Positions 36,078 through 44,587 are shown, numbered from the stretch's first letter. The stretch is DNA of 53,590 nucleotides from Xenorhabdus bovienii (GCF_024721015.1 NZ_JANAIF010000026.1:1-53590); one strand, 5' to 3'. The notes: a model not told the origin generated them from the sequence alone. A program made the numbers and translations.

Positions 36078-36362
36078 TTATTGCTCTGAAGATTCTGCTG
36101 AAACCGCTTTGCGCACGGTACGCTCAATCAACTGACCATATTGGTCAAAATAACGGCTCGGCCAGATTTCAGAGGGATGAACGTCGAGGTAATTCGCAAT
36201 GATCCATTCCCCTTTTGGCCAGGCGCGGGACAGGGTGTTGGCGAGAGTTGAAGAGCTTAATCCGGCTTCGCGGGAGACGGCGGCGAGTGTTGTACCACGT
36301 TTGCGTAATGCACAAATAATTTCGGCTGGGTGCCAGTCTTTCTGAGTGTGAGTCATAGTCAT
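36078..36362 (-). CDS. Nlp/Ner-like winged helix-turn-helix regulator
   Basis: A 94-residue DNA-binding protein. DWHPAEIICALRKRG, then TTLAAVSREAGLSSSTLANTL and LDVHPSEIWPSRY are the typical helices and wing of the Nlp/SfsB/Ner family related to Mu Ner. It probably represses or activates ICE transfer genes. It is transcribed toward pilL, about 100 bases upstream, and is preceded by a highly structured leader. Confidence 0.88.
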   Translation of the reverse strand: MTMTHTQKDWHPAEIICALRKRGTTLAAVSREAGLSSSTLANTLSRAWPKGEWIIANYLDVHPSEIWPSRYFDQYGQLIERTVRKAVSAESSEQ

Positions 36363-36394
36363 ACCTGCTTCCCCTTCTTTTGATTATTGAATGG

Positions 36395-36473
36395 TGGCGA
36401 TTCAAGACAGGGATTCTCAGGTACCGGGTACACTCAACCGGCGAGACGTTAGTCTCCCCCGCCTGAACCGCCA
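36395..36473 (-). ncRNA. cloverleaf-like leader RNA (C4-antisense-like)
   Basis: On the minus strand, TGGCGGTTCAGG (36473-36462) pairs with CTTGAATCGCCA (36406-36395) over 12 bp. Two of these pairs are G-U; on the plus strand they would be A-C mismatches, so the RNA is on the minus strand. Inside are a GAGAC-TAAC-GTCTC hairpin (36443-36456) and a GTAC-CCG-GTAC hairpin. A closing stem with two internal hairpins resembles the C4 antisense RNA of phages such as P1. It ends about 32 bases before the HTH start codon. Confidence 0.55.
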
Positions 36474-36494
36474 TAGAAGGTGCGATAACAGGCT

Positions 36495-36528
36495 CACTGG
36501 TAGAAACATCCTACCAGTGGAGTGTTTT
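36495..36528 (+). terminator. hairpin plus T-run upstream of the HTH leader
   Basis: CACTGGTAG (36495-36503) and CTACCAGTG (36511-36519) form a perfect 9-bp stem, followed by GAGTGTTTTT on the plus strand. No plus-strand gene ends here, so it could end a short transcript antisense to the HTH leader. Confidence 0.4.
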
Positions 36529-36675
36529 TATGAGGCCTGAGATTCCTCACTACCGGATTTTGCCGATAGCTTTTTTACTTTAACGAATTCCGTTATTTAA
36601 TTCAATAATCGAACGTGTAAGTTTAACAAGTAAATAAAATTGTTGGATTATGCCTTCTACATCAATTTAAAGCAT

Positions 36676-36729
36676 AAAAAAACCTGCCCATTTGCGCATT
36701 TTCTCAATGAAAGACTCAGCGTGGCAGGT
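36676..36729 (-). terminator. long-looped terminator with a T7 run on the minus strand
   Basis: On the minus strand ACCTGCCA (36729-36722) pairs with TGGGCAGGT (36690-36682), followed by T7. The 31-base loop can pair partly with itself. It lies upstream of the HTH unit and would stop minus-strand transcription arriving from the AAA region. Confidence 0.55.
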
Positions 36730-36774
36730 GTACTCAATGACGATTATACCCATTAAGCCGCCGTCAGAAAAGTG

Positions 36775-36780
36775 TATAAT
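36775..36780 (+). promoter_or_regulatory. -10 box candidate for the AAA/DUF4276 pair
   Basis: A perfect TATAAT lies 40 bases before the ATG of the ATPase gene. Only a poor -35 (TTAAGC at 36753-36758, spacing 16) is visible, so an activator or weak expression is likely. Confidence 0.45.
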
Positions 36781-36820
36781 AAGGCAAACTTGAATCGCAT
36801 GATGCTGAAAAGGCAAGATT

Positions 36821-37912
36821 ATGAAACCAGTAACCAATAATGACCATTTAAGCCGGATTAAGATAACAGGCTACAAATCTATTGCAGAATGTGATTTACC
36901 GATGGGATGCCTGAATGTACTCATTGGGGCCAATGGTGCTGGGAAATCAAATTTTATCAGTTTTTTTCGTCTCATTGCCACCGTACTTGATCATCGTCTA
37001 CAGTCTCTTGTTGGCAGAATGGGAGGCCCTGATACATTGCTGCATTTTAGCCGTAAAAAAACCGAATACATGAGTTCTGAGCTTTATTTTGGTCACAATG
37101 GCTATAAATTTGAACTGGAACCCACCAATGACAATCGCATGATGTTCCGGCATGAATCACTTTTTGGGGATATCAAAGATGATTATGATATCGGTTCGGG
37201 TCATTTTGAATCTCAGTTCGATAAACAGAATACGGGCATCAAAGATGATACGTTACCTGCCATGCTCCGTTGGCGGGTGTACCATTTTCATGATACGAGT
37301 GACAGTGCCAAAGTTAAACAAACTCATCGTATTAATGACAATGATTATCTGCGGGAAGATGGCGCCAATTTAGCGGCATTTCTGTATCGCCTGCAAAAAC
37401 ACCATCAGCGACATTACACTCGCATTATCAAAACCATTCAGATGGTTGCACCGTTTTTTGGTGATTTTTACCTGCGACCCACGCCGGATAATACCGATTA
37501 CATTCAACTCGAATGGACAGAAAAAGAACAGGACATTCCTTTTAAAGCCAGTGAATTATCTGATGGCACTCTGCGCTTTATTTTATTGTCTACCGTGCTG
37601 CTGCAACCCGAAGATTACATGCCCGGCTCAATTATTATTGATGAACCTGAACTCGGACTCCATCCCTATGCCATCAATGTGCTGGCTGGTTTGATAAAAA
37701 ATGCCAGCAATCAACACCAGTTGATTATTTCTACCCAGTCAGTCGAATTGGTTAACCAATTTGATGCTGACGATCTGATTGTTGTTGATAAGCAACAAGG
37801 CGCTTCCACCTTTAAGCGCCTGAATAATGAAATGCTTTCTGAATGGCTTGAAGACTATAGCCTCGGGGAATTATGGAAGAAAAATTTACTCGGCGGGAGA
37901 CCACAGCGATGA
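36821..37912 (+). CDS. AAA/ABC-type ATPase of a probable two-gene defence system
   Basis: A 363-residue ATPase of the AAA_21/OLD-like group. Walker A is GANGAGKSNFISFF (about 37-50), the ABC-like signature is ELSDGTLRFILLS (about 247-259), Walker B is SIIIDEPELGLHP (about 270), and a His/switch region IISTQS follows. The middle contains a coiled-coil-like insert. It pairs with a DUF4276 gene through a 4-base overlap. Such an ATPase with a Toprim-like partner recalls OLD, PARIS and AbiL defence pairs. It lies on the strand opposite to the ICE backbone, between the HTH leader and ssb. Confidence 0.85.
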   Translation: MKPVTNNDHLSRIKITGYKSIAECDLPMGCLNVLIGANGAGKSNFISFFRLIATVLDHRLQSLVGRMGGPDTLLHFSRKKTEYMSSELYFGHNGYKFELEPTNDNRMMFRHESLFGDIKDDYDIGSGHFESQFDKQNTGIKDDTLPAMLRWRVYHFHDTSDSAKVKQTHRINDNDYLREDGANLAAFLYRLQKHHQRHYTRIIKTIQMVAPFFGDFYLRPTPDNTDYIQLEWTEKEQDIPFKASELSDGTLRFILLSTVLLQPEDYMPGSIIIDEPELGLHPYAINVLAGLIKNASNQHQLIISTQSVELVNQFDADDLIVVDKQQGASTFKRLNNEMLSEWLEDYSLGELWKKNLLGGRPQR

Positions 37913-38580
37913 TCCGCATCAATGTTTTTGTAGAAGGACAGACAGAAGAAACTTTCGTGCGGGATGTGCTGGCACCTTATTTTCTTGTACAACAGATCTA
38001 TCTGATACCCATATTGGCTCAGACAAGTTCCAGCCAAAAAGGCGGGATCACGAGTTACGGTAAAGTAAAACACCAAATTACCCGCTTGTGCCGACAAGAT
38101 CCTAGTGCGTTCGTCACCACGCTCATCGACTACTATGGTCTACCTACTGATTTCCCCGATTATAACGAACAACAGAATAATGCTGCCAGTGAACGGGTAG
38201 TGAGGCTGGAGCAGGCTTTTGCTGATGATATCGGGCAGTCCAATTTTATTCCCCATCTGTTATTGCATGAATTTGAAGCGCTGCTATTTTGCCAACCCGA
38301 AAAATTTGCAGACTGGCTTGATGACCGTGCACCTATTGCCGCACTGCAAGCCATCAAAAGTGAATTTGATACCCCGGAGAATATTAATAACAGCCCGCAA
38401 ACGGCACCATCTAAGCGTATTTTAGCCATCATCCCCCATTATCATAAAACCTTACATGGCCCACTGATTGCTGGTGATATTGGTTTAGATACCATTCGTT
38501 CTCAATGCCCACATTTTAATCAGTGGTTAGAAACGCTGACTGGTTTGATAGAATGTATTAAATTTGCTCCGAAAAAATAG
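37909..38580 (+). CDS. DUF4276 protein (Toprim-like), partner of the ATPase
   Basis: 223 residues from ATG 37909, which overlaps the ATPase stop as ATGA; the longer frame from 37873 runs inside the ATPase gene. The N-terminal INVFVEGQTEETFVRDVLAPYF carries the conserved Glu of a Toprim-like fold. LLHEFEALLF and the C-terminal KRILAIIPHYHKTLHGP are hallmarks of DUF4276. By analogy with OLD-type systems it would be a nuclease held in check or activated by the ATPase. The activity is inferred. Confidence 0.85.
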   Translation: MIRINVFVEGQTEETFVRDVLAPYFLVQQIYLIPILAQTSSSQKGGITSYGKVKHQITRLCRQDPSAFVTTLIDYYGLPTDFPDYNEQQNNAASERVVRLEQAFADDIGQSNFIPHLLLHEFEALLFCQPEKFADWLDDRAPIAALQAIKSEFDTPENINNSPQTAPSKRILAIIPHYHKTLHGPLIAGDIGLDTIRSQCPHFNQWLETLTGLIECIKFAPKK

Positions 38581-38586
38581 AAACAA

Positions 38587-38604
38587 GCCCTGTTTTAACA
38601 GGGC
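38587..38604. terminator. terminator between ssb and the DUF4276 gene
   Basis: GCCCTGTT-TT-AACAGGGC forms an 8-bp perfect stem between two convergent genes. On the minus strand it is followed by a T-rich tract, so it mainly serves the ssb side. Confidence 0.6.
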
Positions 38605-38629
38605 AATGCGTTAATAATGAAAACACCAT

Positions 38630-39142
38630 TCAGAACGGGATCTCCGAATCCCAATCAGTATCCTCTTTTTCCGGTAAAGCAAGAGGTTGTAGCGCACAGG
38701 TGTTTTTTCTCTCGTTATTAGCGGGTTTAGACGGTGGCTGCTTTTGTGCCGGCTTATGTCCGGCCTGTTGAGGTGCCATACTCTTTGACTCATTACGGCT
38801 TCCCAGCATCTGCATCGAACCATTTACATTCACCACCACTTCCGTTGAATAGCGATCCTGGCCCTGATTATCCTGCCATTTACGCGTTTGCAGTTGCCCT
38901 TCAATATAAACCTGAGCCCCTTTCTGCAAATACTCCTCAGCGATTTCCGCTAATTTACCGAAGATCACCACCCGGTGCCATTCGGTTTTTTCCCGCAGTT
39001 CGCCTATTTGTTTATCCTTCCAGTTTTCCGAGGTAGCCAGTGAAAGCGTTACTACTGTACCGCCTGTTGGCAGGTAGCGGATCTCCGGATCCTGCCCCAG
39101 ATATCCCAGTAAAATGACTTTGTTCACGCCGCGTGAAGACAT
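38630..39142 (-). CDS. ssb: single-stranded DNA-binding protein
   Basis: 170 residues. The OB fold spans about 1-110 ([67 protein letters not shown]). A Gln/Pro/Lys-rich linker and the acidic tip DWDSEIPF, the docking tail for replication and repair proteins, complete it. It protects the ICE single strand during rolling-circle replication and transfer. It lies downstream of the DUF3577 and small hypothetical genes. A STAXI-like element lies upstream of this group. Confidence 0.97.
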   Translation of the reverse strand: MSSRGVNKVILLGYLGQDPEIRYLPTGGTVVTLSLATSENWKDKQIGELREKTEWHRVVIFGKLAEIAEEYLQKGAQVYIEGQLQTRKWQDNQGQDRYSTEVVVNVNGSMQMLGSRNESKSMAPQQAGHKPAQKQPPSKPANNERKNTCALQPLALPEKEDTDWDSEIPF

Positions 39143-39156
39143 CTTGTTTTCTCCTG

Positions 39157-39369
39157 TTATCGAGGGTGACGTTGTGTCCAGCGCCCCTGTTTCAGGGCTA
39201 ACTCAGCCTGTTCGTAACTGGCGAAGTATTCCACCGATTCGCGGGAACAAGGCGCATCGCCATCCATCGTGCCGATATAAAAGCCGATGCGCCTGGGTAA
39301 AACGGTTAACGGCAGTTGTTTATGGCAATATTGCAATGCCAGAATGCCTATTGCTGAAAAATTCATCAC
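39157..39369 (-). CDS. small conserved ICE protein
   Basis: A 70-residue protein. [41 protein letters not shown] is a compact alpha/beta sequence that reads as a conserved fold. It sits between the DUF3577 gene and ssb, 14 bases before ssb. I believe this small gene is common at this spot in SPI-7-like ICEs. The function is unknown. Confidence 0.65.
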   Translation of the reverse strand: MMNFSAIGILALQYCHKQLPLTVLPRRIGFYIGTMDGDAPCSRESVEYFASYEQAELALKQGRWTQRHPR

Positions 39370-39449
39370 ATCCCCTGTTATCTGATAATAAAGAAGAAAC
39401 TTGCCTCGGATGTGAAAATCCGGGGCAAGCTTGTGAGTTATGACAAATA

Positions 39450-39914
39450 TCAGAAAGAGTTTTCTGCGTATTCTTGTTGTGTGACACCGTTTTGAGGCGG
39501 CGTAGAGTCAGATTGTTCGGCCTGATACACTTTTTCCTGACCGATTTTGATCCAATCAATTTTAATCAGACGGGCTTTCAGGCTGACACGCTGCTCTCCG
39601 GCATGGTCACCGCGTTTCAGGGTAAAAATATCGGTTGAGGGATTGCTTAAGGTAAAACCCAACAACACTTTTTTATCCTCATCAACCGCTTTCTGGCAAC
39701 GACTGACCAGACTGGTCGCCTCCTTGCCGACAACGGTAATATCAAAACGCACATAGACCGGGTTATCACCCGGCCCGTTCAGCGCATTAATCACACAGCT
39801 CAGAAACGTGCCGCTGGCCGTGCTGACATGGCGGATATTATTCAGATAGCCCAGTCCCTTAATGTTCAGATTGAAATAGTCGTTTTTAGTTAATGGCGTT
39901 GTATTCTCAGACAT
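39450..39914 (-). CDS. DUF3577 (STY4534-type) ICE protein
   Basis: 154 residues from ATG 39914 (MSENTTPLTKNDYFNLNIKGLGYLNNIR), with GGAG about 8 bases upstream; the longer frame to 40067 would run through the RNA-like element. An OB-fold-like beta sheet is suggested (GTFLSCVINALNGPGDNPVYVRFDITVVG). The family is found with ssb and topB in SPI-7 and is thought to act in ICE DNA metabolism; this is inferred from context. Confidence 0.85.
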   Translation of the reverse strand: MSENTTPLTKNDYFNLNIKGLGYLNNIRHVSTASGTFLSCVINALNGPGDNPVYVRFDITVVGKEATSLVSRCQKAVDEDKKVLLGFTLSNPSTDIFTLKRGDHAGEQRVSLKARLIKIDWIKIGQEKVYQAEQSDSTPPQNGVTQQEYAENSF

Positions 39915-40066
39915 AAGAAGTTCTCCATGGAGTATAAAATAAGGTGTGACGGAGAAAATTCCATCCCCTGACGGGAATGGTTTTCCCGGCAGGAGCCAGA
40001 CGTGCACGTTGTCTTGCTGACTGATAAAGGATAAAATAACAAACCTTCGTTGCCCTGGTGTTGGCA

Positions 40067-40173
40067 ATATCTGCTTCCAAAGGGGCGCAGATGTACCGCA
40101 TTGAAATGCTCTCCTTTTCAGGCTACAGGAGTTTTACAGCCACCCGGAGGCGATCTTTGCAGGCTCACAGATC
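40067..40173 (-). ncRNA. STAXI-like multi-hairpin element, copy 2
   Basis: Diverged copy of the element at 2451-2561. On the minus strand: GATC...GATC with a GCCTGCAA loop, CTCC...GGAG with a GCCTGAAA loop, and ATCTGC...GCAGAT, with GGTGGC able to pair with the first loop. The arms change together between copies (CTCTC/GAGAG becomes CTCC/GGAG), supporting structure. It lies between topB and DUF3577, upstream of ssb. This is the expected neighbourhood of the STAXI motif. Confidence 0.6.
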
Positions 40174-40235
40174 ATTTAAGTAAACAGGTTGATTTTTAAA
40201 GCATCGTACCGGGCAGTCAATCAACAATAGGATCC

Positions 40236-42230
40236 TCATCTCTGCTGATTTTCCCGCCGGGCTTTTCGTGATTGCGTCACAGCTTTGGCATTCAACATTC
40301 CCTTACAGGCCGGGTAGTTTACGCAGCCCCAGAACGGGGATTTTTTCCCCTGCCGTTTTTGAGTCATACTGCCGCAGACCGGGCATTCCGGTGTTGCCGG
40401 TAATGTGAACTGAATCGGTTGTATCTTACCCTTCTCCACTAAATGCTGAAGCCATTGCACCTGTTTTTGCATAAAAACAGCCAGCGACGCGTTGCCCTGA
40501 GCGATATCATCAAGGGACTGTTCCCATAATGCCGTCATACCCGGATTAGTCAGCACATCAGGTAACCCGGCAATGAGTTCCTGCGCCAAAGGAGTTGAGT
40601 GAATAGTTTTCTTTTTCCGCTCAATCAGATGACGTTTAAACAAGGTCTCCAATATGTTGGCACGGGTGGCTTCCGTGCCCAGTCCAGCATGCTCACGCAG
40701 TACTTTCTTTAATTGTGGATCACTGACAAAACCGGCCGCATTTTTCATGGCCGCAATCAGGGTGCCTTCGGTAAAAGGCGCAGGCGGTTTGGTTTGCCGT
40801 GACTGTATATCGACCCCAATAACATGACAGACCTCATTCTGACTGAGTTCCGGGAGCGGCCAGTTCTCTTCCTGCTCATCCTCAGTCTTTTCATGCGTAA
40901 ACAACGCCTTCCAGCCCGTGATAACGTTGACCCGCCCTTTCGCCCGGAATAGCTGACCACCGATATTCAGCATCACCTCAGTCACATCTGATTCCTGTAC
41001 CGGCAGAAATTGCGACAGATAATACCGGCGGATAAGCTGATAAACCGTTAACTCATCCGCCGATAATTTGGTGATATCAAAGGGATGGCGCGTGGGAATA
41101 ATGGCATTGTGTGCCGTGATTTTTTTGTCATTCCAGACACGGGAAACCCCGTGCTTATCCAATTGGCTGATAATCGCAGCCATGGCGGGATCGGTTCGCG
41201 CCAGTGCCGTGAAAACAGCGGGAATGTCTTTCTGCATGGAGATGGGCAAATAACCGCAATCGGTGCGGGGATAGGTGATCGCTTTATGGGTTTCATACAG
41301 GGACTGGGCAATCGCCAGCACCTGACCGGCGCCCATTCCCCACTGACGGGAAGCCACCTGCTGAAGTGTACCCAAATCAAAACACAGCGGCGGCGGCGTT
41401 TTCTCCCGTTTTTTGCTGACGTCGATAACCGTAGACCGTTCTGTCTGCTGACAACGTTGCTGCACGGCCTGAGCCATCTCCTCCCGGATACAGCGTTTTT
41501 CCTCATCACAGTAATCCGCCGCCGGCAGCCATTTGGCGCGAAAGCGCACGTTCTCTTTTTCCAGTTCTGCAATCAGCTGCCAGTACGGTTCTGGCACAAA
41601 ATGGGCAATATCCTTATCCCGGTTAACGACCAGCGCCAGTGTCGGTGTCTGCACCCGCCCGATGGACAGCACCTCACCAAAACCCTGTACCTGCGCTTTC
41701 AGGGTATACAGACGGGTCAAATTGATCCCCATCAGCCAGTCCGCCCGTGCCCTGCCCAATCCCGCCTGATATAACGGCGCGGTTTGCTCCCCCGGTAAAA
41801 TCGCCGCTAACGCCTGCCGGATACTCGTTTCATCCAGCGCTGAAAGCCAGAGCCGCCTGACCGTGCCGGTGAAGTGGCAATAATCCAGCAATTCTCTCGC
41901 AATGACTTCCCCTTCGCGATCAGCATCGGTGGCGATAATCACTTCATCCGCCTGTTTCAACAGTTGCTTAATGACCGCGAATTGATCCGCCGTGTCTTTT
42001 TTAACGGCCCATTGCCATTGCGCAGGCAGTACCGGCAAAACATCCATTCGCCATGGCGGGCCAAATTGCCCGCCATAATGCTCCGGACTCGCCATCTCCA
42101 ATAAATGCCCGATAGCCCAGGTCACCGTAATACCCGCGCTAAAGAGAAAACCCTGTCCACGCTGTTTAACGTCTAAAACTTTGGCAATGTCTTTGGCCTG
42201 CGACGGCTTTTCACATAAATAAAGCTGCAT
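40236..42230 (-). CDS. topB: DNA topoisomerase III (type IA)
   Basis: 664 residues from ATG 42230 (MQLYLCEKPSQAKDIAKVL), with GAGGGGAC just upstream; the longer frame is unlikely. The Toprim domain has EVIIATDADREGEVIARELLDY. The active-site Tyr lies in ITYPRTDCGYLP. A C-terminal zinc ribbon CPVCGS...WGCVNYPACKG adds single-strand binding. Type IA topoisomerases of ICEs help resolve or relax replicating DNA. It belongs to the run of replication genes and is followed by the STAXI-like element. Confidence 0.95.
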   Translation of the reverse strand: MQLYLCEKPSQAKDIAKVLDVKQRGQGFLFSAGITVTWAIGHLLEMASPEHYGGQFGPPWRMDVLPVLPAQWQWAVKKDTADQFAVIKQLLKQADEVIIATDADREGEVIARELLDYCHFTGTVRRLWLSALDETSIRQALAAILPGEQTAPLYQAGLGRARADWLMGINLTRLYTLKAQVQGFGEVLSIGRVQTPTLALVVNRDKDIAHFVPEPYWQLIAELEKENVRFRAKWLPAADYCDEEKRCIREEMAQAVQQRCQQTERSTVIDVSKKREKTPPPLCFDLGTLQQVASRQWGMGAGQVLAIAQSLYETHKAITYPRTDCGYLPISMQKDIPAVFTALARTDPAMAAIISQLDKHGVSRVWNDKKITAHNAIIPTRHPFDITKLSADELTVYQLIRRYYLSQFLPVQESDVTEVMLNIGGQLFRAKGRVNVITGWKALFTHEKTEDEQEENWPLPELSQNEVCHVIGVDIQSRQTKPPAPFTEGTLIAAMKNAAGFVSDPQLKKVLREHAGLGTEATRANILETLFKRHLIERKKKTIHSTPLAQELIAGLPDVLTNPGMTALWEQSLDDIAQGNASLAVFMQKQVQWLQHLVEKGKIQPIQFTLPATPECPVCGSMTQKRQGKKSPFWGCVNYPACKGMLNAKAVTQSRKARRENQQR

Positions 42231-42243
42231 ATCGTCCCCTCTC

Positions 42244-42957
42244 TCAATCCTGCTCAACCGAACGCAGAGGAGGAGAAAAAACCGAACGCAACCTGCCCGA
42301 CAGAATATCGGGGTTGGGTTCACCCAGCAGTTTCATGGCCTCCAGACCTGCCGGTGTTTTTTCCTGAATATCACGTCGGGAGACAGCCAGTGACCGGTAA
42401 GAGCGCACAATGCCATAAACCTGACGGATAGCATGGCTGCCATTGTGTAGCGACGCATCACGTTCCGAACGTGAAATCAGGCCGTAATGAAAAGCCTGAA
42501 AAGTTTTCATGGCTAACTGGTCATAGCCGACCAGCAACCAGACACAGCGATAGCCTAATGGTGAATGACTGTAGACACCGATATTCAGCGGCTCGACGGA
42601 GGACACCGACGATAAGGTAACGTGTTCCGGCAGGGAGGTCAGGGTATCCTGCAAGGTGGTGATGCTCTGCTGGAGATTGGCAGAGGCGGCATCCAGCGTC
42701 TGTTCCAGTTTAACCAGCCAGACATCGGCGTAGGGATTATCGGCTGCCGAGTCCGCACTGATAGTACCTGCGCGTTTGATGACCTGCGGCATACCGAGAA
42801 TATCTGAAAACTTACGGGGATTCGTCATCTCCTCCCTTCTGCGCCCTTCCCAGAGCCGGATCGCGTAGTAAGTATGCAGCTCAATATTCAAAGAGGATTT
42901 TAATACACCGGCACGCAAACGCGGCGGCGGTGCCGTTTTTTCGCCAATATCAGACAT
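42244..42957 (-). CDS. ICE protein, PFL_4669 family (TIGR03761)
   Basis: A 237-residue protein from ATG 42957 (MSDIGEKT), behind GGAG. LNIELHTYYAIRLWEGRR, then NPYADVWLVKLEQTLD and the long C-terminal stretch GYRCVWLLVGYDQLAMKTFQAFHYGLISR are typical of this family, present in all SPI-7/PFGI-1 ICEs between the replication protein and topB. It has no membrane segments. The function is unknown. Confidence 0.85.
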   Translation of the reverse strand: MSDIGEKTAPPPRLRAGVLKSSLNIELHTYYAIRLWEGRRREEMTNPRKFSDILGMPQVIKRAGTISADSAADNPYADVWLVKLEQTLDAASANLQQSITTLQDTLTSLPEHVTLSSVSSVEPLNIGVYSHSPLGYRCVWLLVGYDQLAMKTFQAFHYGLISRSERDASLHNGSHAIRQVYGIVRSYRSLAVSRRDIQEKTPAGLEAMKLLGEPNPDILSGRLRSVFSPPLRSVEQD

Positions 42958-43135
42958 AAAGATCATCTCCTGTTTAGCCTGTTTATGTCTGCGGGACTAT
43001 CAGGGGAAAGGCATTCGGAACTCAATCAATAACCAGTTATGGGAAGGTGTAAAAACCTTTGATTTTATTTCCCTGTCAGGACGATGATTTATTTAAGCGC
43101 CATTAGTCGTGTGTCACCGCATACTTTTTAATCTT

Positions 43136-43166
43136 TGTTGGAGGCGCCAACACGGTATGATTTTCA
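43136..43166. repeat. 31-bp palindromic direct repeat, copy 1
   Basis: TGTTGGAG-GCGCCAACAC, then a GGTATGAT-type tail, contains the palindrome GTTGG...CCAAC. It matches 43208-43238 at most positions over the full 31 bases. It lies in the 293-base gap after the STY4528 gene. Confidence 0.75.
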
Positions 43167-43207
43167 ACCATCACCGTTACAAATAAAGATGGCTGTTTTT
43201 TATACGG

Positions 43208-43238
43208 TGTTGGAGCCTCCAACACCGTACGAATTTCA
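43208..43238. repeat. 31-bp palindromic direct repeat, copy 2
   Basis: Contains GGTGTTGGAG-C-CTCCAACACC, a perfect palindrome with one central base starting two bases before the repeat, then CGTACGAATTTCA. Copies are 72 bp apart centre to centre. They could be operators, a partition site or replication iterons. They are about 13 bases from the stop of the upstream replication gene. Confidence 0.75.
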
Positions 43239-43250
43239 CTCACATCCACC

Positions 43251-44477
43251 TCAGTTGTATTTCACCAGATTCAGCCGCTGGCGAATATCCTTCACCACAT
43301 TTTGCACATGCACGTGTGAAGACGGGGATACCGGACGATGAGTTTCAGGCGTCAGTTCAACACGCGGCCTTGCCGGTTCAGCAACAGGGGCAATGGGTTC
43401 AGACTGACCGGGCTTGGCATACAATTGACCTTCACGGGCACGTTTCATCACCGCCAGCAACCAACCCACCGGATTATTAACTTTCCCTGCTCTTAACGCC
43501 TTATCCAGACTGCTGAGAACAGTCTGCCCCTGCTCTGTCGGCAGCGCTTGCAACTGGTGGGTCAGCATCATCACATCTTCCGGCTCCAACTGCCTGCAAA
43601 GCCCTTCCGGCAGCGAAATGCCCGATGGCTCATTGACGTACGTTTTTTTATTCACACTGTGTGTGAAAGAACGTACGTTACAGTTCGGTTTAATTAAATT
43701 ATTATAACCCGTTGATTTTAGACTGAGTTCGGTTTCCGAATTAAGCTTAAGTCTCTGTTTTTCGCAACTGAGTTCGGTTTTCGAACCCGGCTTGATGGCC
43801 CCCGGTTCGGTTTTAATCGCTGACGGCGGTGATGGCGTTTTCATCCCCTGACGTATGACCCTTTGCTGCGGTGTCTGCACTGACCCAAGCCGGTCTTCCA
43901 GCAAACGGATATGACTGTGACGATGGCGCATCAGCGGATCTTCTTTAATTTCTGTCAACACGTCCCGGGCGGTCTGGCTGATAGTTCTGTTCTTGCTGCG
44001 ACAGGCTTCCGCTACCGCATCCAGCCAGCCGGGATCTAAGGTTTCCGCATCACGGCAGGTCAGCGGCTCATCATGCTGAGCATAGATATTGCCCCGTACC
44101 CGCCCTTGCTCATCCCGTATGCGTTTGCACAAACTCAGCCAGCCGGTTATTCGCAACATCAATAGCACCCGGCTGACCGTTTCACGGGACGCCTTTCCTT
44201 TATAGGGCGATGCCAGCAATACCTGCAATTCGTCATAGCTGGGAAAAATCGCCCCTTCATTTTGTTGGGCATACAGGCGGATCATCATCCAGCCCGTTTT
44301 ATCCAACGGGGACAAACGCTCATCCAGCAACAAACGGCGCGGATACGCATCGTGGATATTGCCCATAAACAGCAGACCACTGCGAAGTTGTGAAACGTCA
44401 TCGTCCGCCCGTTGCGCCAGACGGACTTTCATTTTGGCAATGGTATGTGCAATTAAACTGTCTGCTGACAGGTGCAT
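43251..44477 (-). CDS. STY4528-type ICE replication protein
   Basis: 408 residues. The N-terminal half has a winged-helix look (LDKTGWMMIRLYAQQNEGAIFPSYDELQVLLA, then ASRETVSRVLLMLRITGWLSLCKR), as in replication initiators and regulators. A low-complexity Glu/Leu/Lys linker and a helical C-terminus (GWLLAVMKRAREGQLY) follow. Position and look match the STY4528 family of pathogenicity islands. It may bind the palindromic repeats just downstream; this is inference. Confidence 0.8.
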   Translation of the reverse strand: MHLSADSLIAHTIAKMKVRLAQRADDDVSQLRSGLLFMGNIHDAYPRRLLLDERLSPLDKTGWMMIRLYAQQNEGAIFPSYDELQVLLASPYKGKASRETVSRVLLMLRITGWLSLCKRIRDEQGRVRGNIYAQHDEPLTCRDAETLDPGWLDAVAEACRSKNRTISQTARDVLTEIKEDPLMRHRHSHIRLLEDRLGSVQTPQQRVIRQGMKTPSPPSAIKTEPGAIKPGSKTELSCEKQRLKLNSETELSLKSTGYNNLIKPNCNVRSFTHSVNKKTYVNEPSGISLPEGLCRQLEPEDVMMLTHQLQALPTEQGQTVLSSLDKALRAGKVNNPVGWLLAVMKRAREGQLYAKPGQSEPIAPVAEPARPRVELTPETHRPVSPSSHVHVQNVVKDIRQRLNLVKYN

Positions 44478-44587
44478 GATGATCCCTTATCTCTCCGGCG
44501 TTAACCGTTAAAAAATATTGTGATGGCTGCACCCTGTCCCAATTCAATGACAAGGTGCAGAATAACAACACTGATAATCAAAATGGC

